A stretch of 10,455 bases of DNA from Eubacterium sp. (GTDB taxonomy: Bacteria; Bacillota; Clostridia; Lachnospirales; Lachnospiraceae): the NCBI GenBank assembly GCA_017445525.1, contig JAFSTZ010000374.1:1-10455 (forward strand), written 5' to 3'. Position numbers and translations under genes: made by a program. Position 1 is the stretch's first letter. Every line of letters begins with the position of its first letter. Positions 6,865-10,455 of the stretch are shown here, piece after piece. Under the pieces are notes generated by a model. The model had not been told where the DNA came from. It worked only from the letters and a program-made list of their open reading frames with translations, and searched no databases.

Positions 6865-7632
6865 CGCCTCACGAGTCGGTTCTGCCCAGGCATACTGCGA
6901 CAGATATTCATCGGCGTTCTCCGCCCCCGATATCTTTCCGTCCAGATAATCATAATAATCACAGGACAACCCGGTCTTATCTATACCGATCACTCCTCTC
7001 CTGCGCACTATGATATCATCAGCACCGTACTTCTTCAGTGTCGAAGTCAGATCTGATATCAGATTTCTCAGATAGGAGGCATGCGAACCGGAGCCCTCAT
7101 CATCCTGCCACAGCATCTCGATAAGTCTTGCATTTGTCATCACGTTTCCGCAGGCATCGATCAGCACAGCCAGTAATTCCTTGCTCTTTTGATATAAAAA
7201 TGTTACCGCCTGCCCCTCTATAAAAAGTCCAAATTCTCCGAAAGTTTTTACTATTATATGGTCTTTAGCGCTTTCCACCGGAAACCTGAGATGTTCGAGC
7301 TCCTTCTTCAGCTTATCCGGTGTCACCGGCTTCATGATATACCCGCTTGCATGTATATCAAAAGCATCCTCCATATATTCTTTATAGCCTGTTGTAAAGA
7401 TGATATTTATCCGAGGATTCTGCTCTTTCAGCTTGCCGGCCAGTTCGATACCGCTTATCTCACGCATCTCTATATCCAAAAATGCGACATCTGCAGGCTT
7501 GTTCTCTGTATCCTCAAGAGCCTCAGAAGGATCTCTGAAACCTCTCACCGCCGCTCCCGGAACCGCTTTTTTCAGTCCGTTCAAAACGCCCTCGAGAGCC
7601 AGACTCTCATCATCAACCGCAATAATATTCAT
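6847..7632 (-). CDS. Response regulator: receiver domain plus OmpR/SARP-like winged helix
   Basis: A 261-aa cytoplasmic DNA-binding regulator. The receiver domain (1-120) has the acidic pair D7-D8, phospho-acceptor D53 in AFLDIEM, T80/T81 in IFTTGY and the conserved K101-P in YIMKPV. It should therefore be phosphorylated normally. From about residue 126, VKTFGEFGLFIEGQ opens a Trans_reg_C/SARP-like winged helix (strands, then KSKELLAVLIDACG, ARLIEMLW, YLRNLISDL and a wing near VRRRGVIGID). About 40 residues follow. The cognate kinase is almost surely the gene 123 bp upstream. That kinase is LytS-like, and such kinases are classically paired with LytTR-type regulators. The ATG at 7632 is preceded by GGGAG at short spacing. 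The last 18 bp overlap the oppositely transcribed DUF2752 gene. Target genes are unknown. Confidence 0.92.
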   Translation of the reverse strand: MNIIAVDDESLALEGVLNGLKKAVPGAAVRGFRDPSEALEDTENKPADVAFLDIEMREISGIELAGKLKEQNPRINIIFTTGYKEYMEDAFDIHASGYIMKPVTPDKLKKELEHLRFPVESAKDHIIVKTFGEFGLFIEGQAVTFLYQKSKELLAVLIDACGNVMTNARLIEMLWQDDEGSGSHASYLRNLISDLTSTLKKYGADDIIVRRRGVIGIDKTGLSCDYYDYLDGKISGAENADEYLSQYAWAEPTREALRSKQ

Positions 7633-7705
7633 GTTCTCCCACTATCCTTTCTACTTGTAGTTTGACTAAGCCATTTTTCCTATGCTCTATCTCCCAAGCC
7701 AGAAT

Positions 7706-7755
7706 GCTTGCTGCTTGACCTGATAGTAAACTCAGAAAGCCTCATCGTAGCAAGC
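7706..7755. other. Weak intercistronic inverted repeat between kinase and regulator
   Basis: GCTTGCT (7706-7712) is complementary to AGCAAGC (7749-7755), which abuts the kinase stop codon. A small CTGA/TCAG stem can form in between. There is no T-tract, so read-through to the regulator is expected. A 7-bp repeat with a 36-nt spacer could be chance. Confidence 0.3.
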
Positions 7756-9072
7756 TTATCTCGGTATGGTTATGTACGCTTCGCAGCCGTTTCCCGGACT
7801 GCTTATGATATTCAGACTCCCGTCACACATAAGCCGGAGACGTTCCCTGACATTTTTTATCCCTACATGACGCCTTTGCCTGCCGCCATCATCACTTAAT
7901 ATCTCTTCCTGCTCATCCTGACCCTTGTCGTCCACACTTTCAGGCTCAAATCCCACACCGTCATCCTTTACATAAACCACATATTCATCTTCGGTAGCGT
8001 AACTGCCGATACTGACAGTCCCCCCATCCTTTTTATGGCCTATGCCGTGCCTGACCGCATTCTCAACTATGGGCTGAAGCGACAACGCCGGAATCCTTAT
8101 CTCTTCTAAAACCTCTCCCTTCTCTATCATCAGCTGCTCCTGAAACCTCATCTTCTCCAACTTCAGATATGTATCCACATGCTCCATCTCATCTTTCAGA
8201 GAGATCAGTCTCGAGGTTTCCAAGCTCTCAAGATTTGCCCTTAAGTATTCCGAGAAGTCTCCGACCGCTTCCTGTGCCTGTTTCGGATCCTTCTCACACA
8301 ACACATATATTGAGTTCAGCGCATTGAACAAAAAATGCGGCTGAACCTGTGAGATCATGATCCTTATCCTGTCATCCGCGATTATAGCCTCCTGACGCCT
8401 GACTCTTTCACCGTTTTCCAGATCGATGATGATATGCATCAGCACCATAGTCAGAGAGAACAGCAAAACAACCACTGACTGTATCTTGAAGATCGAACGT
8501 ACTACTACTCCTATGATCGGGCACAGGCTGAATGATATAATCACCGTCATATTCTGTCTGCTTATCCCCTCGCCGTAACGCTTGATCATCACCACAACGA
8601 GTATGACTATGAAGTATCCTCCCAGCTGTCCAAGCGCATACAGCGGTCCCGGAACCATATATCCATCCTCAATCTTGAAGAGGATACCATTTATAACTGA
8701 AAGTATCCAAAGTATCGTAAAAACTATGCAAACTACTAACGACGCGATCGTATAATACCTGGGAACATTCCTGTACTGTCCGATATACTTTCTCACGTAC
8801 ACGATAAAGAAAAACAGCGTCATATAATATGCGATAAAACACACGATGATCGCTATGTCGGAAGGCTTCACACCACTGTTTTCCGGCATTTCATATCTAT
8901 ACAACAGATGATGAAATATATCGGAAACGACCATGATGATCGCCGACAGCTGTAGGTTAAGAAAGCTGGCGTGCTTCAGAATCCCCATCCTCTTCTGTAT
9001 GATGTCTTCGGCAAACATATACACCAGGATCACAGCGGCATATATCTCCACCCACATCTCAACATATCCCAT
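7756..9072 (-). CDS. LytS/YpdA-type sensor histidine kinase with seven TM segments
   Basis: A 438-aa membrane sensor. About seven hydrophobic segments (7-22, 36-52, 72-94, 108-131, 146-164, 176-194, 198-217) form the sensor, followed by a short linker and a His_kinase (PF06580-type) domain. Phospho-acceptor H246 sits in QVQPHFLFNALNS. An ATPase domain follows, with N338 in PIVENAVRHGIGHK, the DDGVGF box at 370-375, an unusually acidic lid (about 377-395) and GIKNVRERL near 404-412. No PAS or large extracellular domain is seen, so the signal is probably membrane-embedded or small. The ATG at 9072 has a strong GGAGG site 6 nt upstream. It is the first gene of the kinase-regulator pair. It lies downstream of a terminator, so it should have its own promoter, although I see no convincing -35/-10 pair. 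Confidence 0.93.
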   Translation of the reverse strand: MGYVEMWVEIYAAVILVYMFAEDIIQKRMGILKHASFLNLQLSAIIMVVSDIFHHLLYRYEMPENSGVKPSDIAIIVCFIAYYMTLFFFIVYVRKYIGQYRNVPRYYTIASLVVCIVFTILWILSVINGILFKIEDGYMVPGPLYALGQLGGYFIVILVVVMIKRYGEGISRQNMTVIISFSLCPIIGVVVRSIFKIQSVVVLLFSLTMVLMHIIIDLENGERVRRQEAIIADDRIRIMISQVQPHFLFNALNSIYVLCEKDPKQAQEAVGDFSEYLRANLESLETSRLISLKDEMEHVDTYLKLEKMRFQEQLMIEKGEVLEEIRIPALSLQPIVENAVRHGIGHKKDGGTVSIGSYATEDEYVVYVKDDGVGFEPESVDDKGQDEQEEILSDDGGRQRRHVGIKNVRERLRLMCDGSLNIISSPGNGCEAYITIPR

Positions 9073-9095
9073 CAGTTTCCTCCGAACATCAGAAT

Positions 9096-9109
9096 GTTAC
9101 TATTCACAG
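9096..9109 (+). repeat. Second copy of the GTTACTATTCACAG motif
   Basis: Identical over 14 bases to the left arm of the element at 6245-6334. Here it lies between the kinase gene and the terminator of cheX, and is followed by an imperfect small hairpin around CTCC/GGAG (near 9116-9130). No matching right arm is present, so this may be a half-copy or a solitary site. Confidence 0.5.
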
Positions 9110-9146
9110 CGGTCACTCCCCATTCGGAGAGTCCGTACTCGAAATC

Positions 9147-9173
9147 AAAAAAAGCCGAACCCCAGGGTCCGAC
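9147..9173 (-). terminator. Intrinsic terminator of the HD-cheX transcript
   Basis: On the minus strand the stem spanning 9173-9154 (GTCGGACC...GGTTCGGC, eight pairs with two G-U, CTGG loop) is followed directly by seven T residues (9153-9147). It lies 14 bp after the cheX stop and before the kinase gene, marking the end of the HD-cheX unit. Confidence 0.85.
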
Positions 9174-9186
9174 TCACTTCTTTCTG

Positions 9187-9654
9187 TCAAGCCTGCTGTA
9201 ACGCCAGGTACAAGTCAAGTCCCCCGCCATCAAAGGTCAACGGAACGCACAATGTCTTCGCTCCTTTCGAGGCGAAGCTCACGTTCCCGTTGGAAAGCGT
9301 AGGCGGCGTAATATCTATCCCTATACCGTTGCTTGAGAAAACAGTCGCAACGTTTCCCATGATCATGTTTCCGAGCTCTCCTACCGCAGAACTTGCGAAC
9401 TCATCCATCTGCGTCAGCTCCATCATAGCCATCTTGGAGGCTATCCCGCAAGCCTGTTGCTCTGTCATGGCCAACAGTACATGTCCGTGAAGCTGTCCGG
9501 TAACACCCACTATAATAACCCAGTTACTCTTATCAAAAGTAGCCTCCTTGAGTTCAGGCTTCTGTATGGCTACCTCAACAAAACAAACCTCTGAAAGGAT
9601 CTTCTTCGCCGTTGCCAAAAATGGATTTATAAGTTCTACGCTAAGTGTCGCCAT
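9187..9654 (-). CDS. cheX: CheX-like CheY-P phosphatase
   Basis: A 155-aa cytoplasmic protein of the CheC/CheX/FliY phosphatase family. In CheX the single active-site signature E-x2-N lies on a long helix. Here it is E93 and N96 in SAVGELGNMIMGN, preceded by DEFASSA and followed by the ITPPTLSNG segment typical of CheX. The start (INPFLATAKKIL) also fits. Expected role: dephosphorylation of CheY-P or another receiver-domain protein. No cheA, cheY or receptor gene is in the window, so its partner is not visible. The single active site favours CheX over CheC. The ATG at 9654 has AAGGGG 6 nt upstream. The gene follows the HD-domain gene by 25 bp, so they are very likely co-transcribed, and it ends at a clear terminator. 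Confidence 0.88.
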   Translation of the reverse strand: MATLSVELINPFLATAKKILSEVCFVEVAIQKPELKEATFDKSNWVIIVGVTGQLHGHVLLAMTEQQACGIASKMAMMELTQMDEFASSAVGELGNMIMGNVATVFSSNGIGIDITPPTLSNGNVSFASKGAKTLCVPLTFDGGGLDLYLALQQA

Positions 9655-9679
9655 ATACTACCCCTTATACCGGAACGCT

Positions 9680-10129
9680 CTATCTCATCCATAGGGTCTC
9701 CATCATGGATGCGATCTTGTCAGCCATGCAAACGATCCACGCTTCGCGGCTTCTCGGTATCTTCGTCAATGTAAACGGCCACATATGTGTCTCTATAGCC
9801 GATTTTACCCTATCATCCACCCTAAAGATCGTAACGGCCTTCTCAGCAGCTCTCGCCGGATGTCTGTATCCGTGCAGATCGCTGTATGGTTTGTCGTGCC
9901 AGTCATACAGATAAAAATCATGTAGCAGCGCCGCAGTCAAAAGCACCTCCCTGTCAGCGCCGAGGCCGTACTTCTTGTCCAGTCTGTAAGCTATCTTTGT
10001 TACGTTTACTACATGTTTATAAGTCGAGATACTCCCGTGCTGGATATAATCGCGCATCTCCTGCACGCGCGGATGCTCCAGGTACTTCCCGATCACATCG
10101 AGAATCTCCTGTTTCTCAGTTGATGTCAT
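9680..10129 (-). CDS. HD-domain phosphohydrolase (small Clostridia-type)
   Basis: A 149-aa cytoplasmic protein with an HD metal-dependent phosphohydrolase fold. Candidate metal ligands are H39 (STYKHVVNV), H70-D71 (ALLHDFYLYDWH), H86/H90 (HGYRHP), H115 (ETHMWPFT) and D137 (CMADKIAS), in the expected order. The LLHDFYLYDWH...HGxxHP pattern matches a small HD family that I recall from Clostridia, with no experimentally assigned substrate that I know of. It is not an HD-GYP protein: the GYP motif and the longer domain are absent. The ATG at 10129 has AAGGG about 7 nt upstream. It is the first gene of a pair with cheX. Its 5' region contains a small hairpin and a larger structured element. Substrate is unknown. 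Confidence 0.88.
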   Translation of the reverse strand: MTSTEKQEILDVIGKYLEHPRVQEMRDYIQHGSISTYKHVVNVTKIAYRLDKKYGLGADREVLLTAALLHDFYLYDWHDKPYSDLHGYRHPARAAEKAVTIFRVDDRVKSAIETHMWPFTLTKIPRSREAWIVCMADKIASMMETLWMR

Positions 10130-10200
10130 ACCTACTTCCCTTGTTACCTCTCTATTATTGGCGGAGGCGTATGTATTAAGTCCCAGCTGTCCGGATTACT

Positions 10201-10226
10201 GAAACCAAGCTCACTCTTTTGGTTTC
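10201..10226. other. Small perfect hairpin upstream of the HD gene
   Basis: GAAACCAA (10201-10208) pairs with TTGGTTTC (10219-10226) around a 10-nt loop. No T-tract follows on either strand. It lies about 70 bp upstream of the HD start, next to the larger structured element, and may be part of the same leader. Confidence 0.55.
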
Positions 10227-10229
10227 CAA

Positions 10230-10364
10230 GAGATGTGGAGACAGGTATCTGGCGAGGGACCTGTCGCGGACGCCGGTGCGCAGCCGAGGTGTTTTCGAGG
10301 CGCCCACCGCTGCGTTCGGGAATGACGCAAGCGGAGTCCCGAGCAGATAACTGCTCCACATCTC
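10230..10364. ncRNA. Candidate structured RNA or dispersed palindromic repeat, GC-rich, five helices
   Basis: A perfect 11-bp inverted repeat, GAGATGTGGAG (10230-10240) and CTCCACATCTC (10354-10364), encloses about 113 bp that is visibly more GC-rich than its surroundings. Inside are ACAGGT/ACCTGT (10241-10246 with 10259-10264), GGACGCC/GGCGCCC (10268-10274 with 10299-10305, one G-U in RNA), CCGC-TGCGT/ACGCA-GCGG (10307-10315 with 10325-10334, one bulge) and GAGCAG/CTGCTC with an ATAA loop (10341-10356). It lies 6 bp after the stop of the gene to the right and 100 bp before the HD gene. No known RNA class was recognised. Transcribed strand is unknown, and a mobile or dispersed repeat is an equal alternative. 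Confidence 0.5.
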
Positions 10365-10370
10365 GGATAA

Positions 10371-10455
10371 TTATAAATAATGTGCCCTGATATCTTCTCC
10401 TGACAGCGGACTGAGCATCGCCGGAGCGATATCAAAAACGGTGTAAGCACCGGTC
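10371..10455 (-). CDS. C-terminal end of an unrecognised protein (start off window)
   Basis: Reading down from the window edge gives an open frame of 27 codons (TGAYTVFDIAPAMLSPLSG... ending RAHYL) and a TAA at 10373-10371. The codon pattern resembles that of the neighbours, and the frame ends just before the structured element, so I take it as the 3' end of a real gene. Too little is visible to assign a family. Confidence 0.55.
   Translation of the reverse strand, partial: TGAYTVFDIAPAMLSPLSGEDIRAHYL

Noticed and set aside
10130..10200. Promoter for the HD-cheX unit
   Set aside because: Candidate boxes such as TTCAGT-18-TTAATA are too far from consensus to report.
10230..10364. Retron-type ncRNA (11-bp a1/a2-like inverted repeat around hairpins)
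   Set aside because: No reverse transcriptase gene is in the window, and the visible C-terminus of the adjacent gene does not resemble one. Kept only as a generic structured element.
10144..10450. Three open frames of 61-79 codons on the minus strand
   Set aside because: They run through the GC-rich structured element and differ in frame from the edge gene ending at 10371. Their Arg/Ser/Pro-rich content is explained by composition.
1..10455. CRISPR array, tRNA, rRNA, insertion sequence or integrase
   Set aside because: No regularly spaced direct repeats, cloverleaf-like genes, transposase motifs or attachment-site duplications were seen on reading both strands.

Overview
The window looks like a chromosomal segment of a Gram-positive anaerobe of the class Clostridia, most plausibly a Lachnospiraceae member. 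This is inferred from strong Shine-Dalgarno sites, consensus sigma-A promoters (TTGCGG-17-TATAAT and TTGCCA-17-TATAAT), frequent ATA and AGA codons, and the gene families present: a cytoplasmic LacI-type sensor fused to an EAL domain, a multi-TM LytS-like kinase, CheX, DUF2752 and a Clostridia-type HD protein. I could not run a taxonomic search. Nine CDSs are supported. All lie on the minus strand except one small membrane protein, and both window edges cut genes.

Layout, left to right. At 1-443 (-) is a Nudix hydrolase, cut by the edge. A roughly 31-bp imperfect hairpin lies at 501-578. At 602-3928 (-) is a very large EAL-type c-di-GMP phosphodiesterase of about 1108 aa. It combines a cytoplasmic LacI-type ligand-binding domain, a GAF-like region, a complete EAL catalytic domain and a C-terminal solenoid-like domain of about seven 27-30-residue units. 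Upstream of it are coaBC (4032-5234) and panC (5316-6164), which supply pantothenate and then 4'-phosphopantetheine for CoA. A consensus promoter at 6201-6229 drives panC. I see no terminator after panC or coaBC, so the phosphodiesterase may be transcribed with them. The 5010-6212 forward frame is an antisense shadow of these two genes.

The divergent region 6165-6390 holds the panC promoter, a 90-bp inverted-repeat element, and a second consensus promoter whose expected start site falls on the ATG of a DUF2752 membrane protein (6391-6864, +), predicting a leaderless mRNA. That gene overlaps the response regulator (6847-7632, -) tail to tail by 18 bp. The regulator follows a seven-TM LytS-type histidine kinase (7756-9072, -), giving a two-component system whose regulator has an OmpR/SARP-like winged helix rather than LytTR. 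A clear intrinsic terminator (9147-9173) separates this pair from an upstream HD-domain protein plus CheX pair (9680-10129 and 9187-9654, -).

At the right end a GC-rich stretch (10230-10364), closed by a perfect 11-bp inverted repeat and able to form four further helices, looks like a structured RNA or a dispersed repeat. The last 27 codons of an unrecognised minus-strand gene run off the edge.

The two most unusual items are the sensor-EAL-solenoid fusion and the 135-bp structured element. The rest is ordinary housekeeping and signalling.
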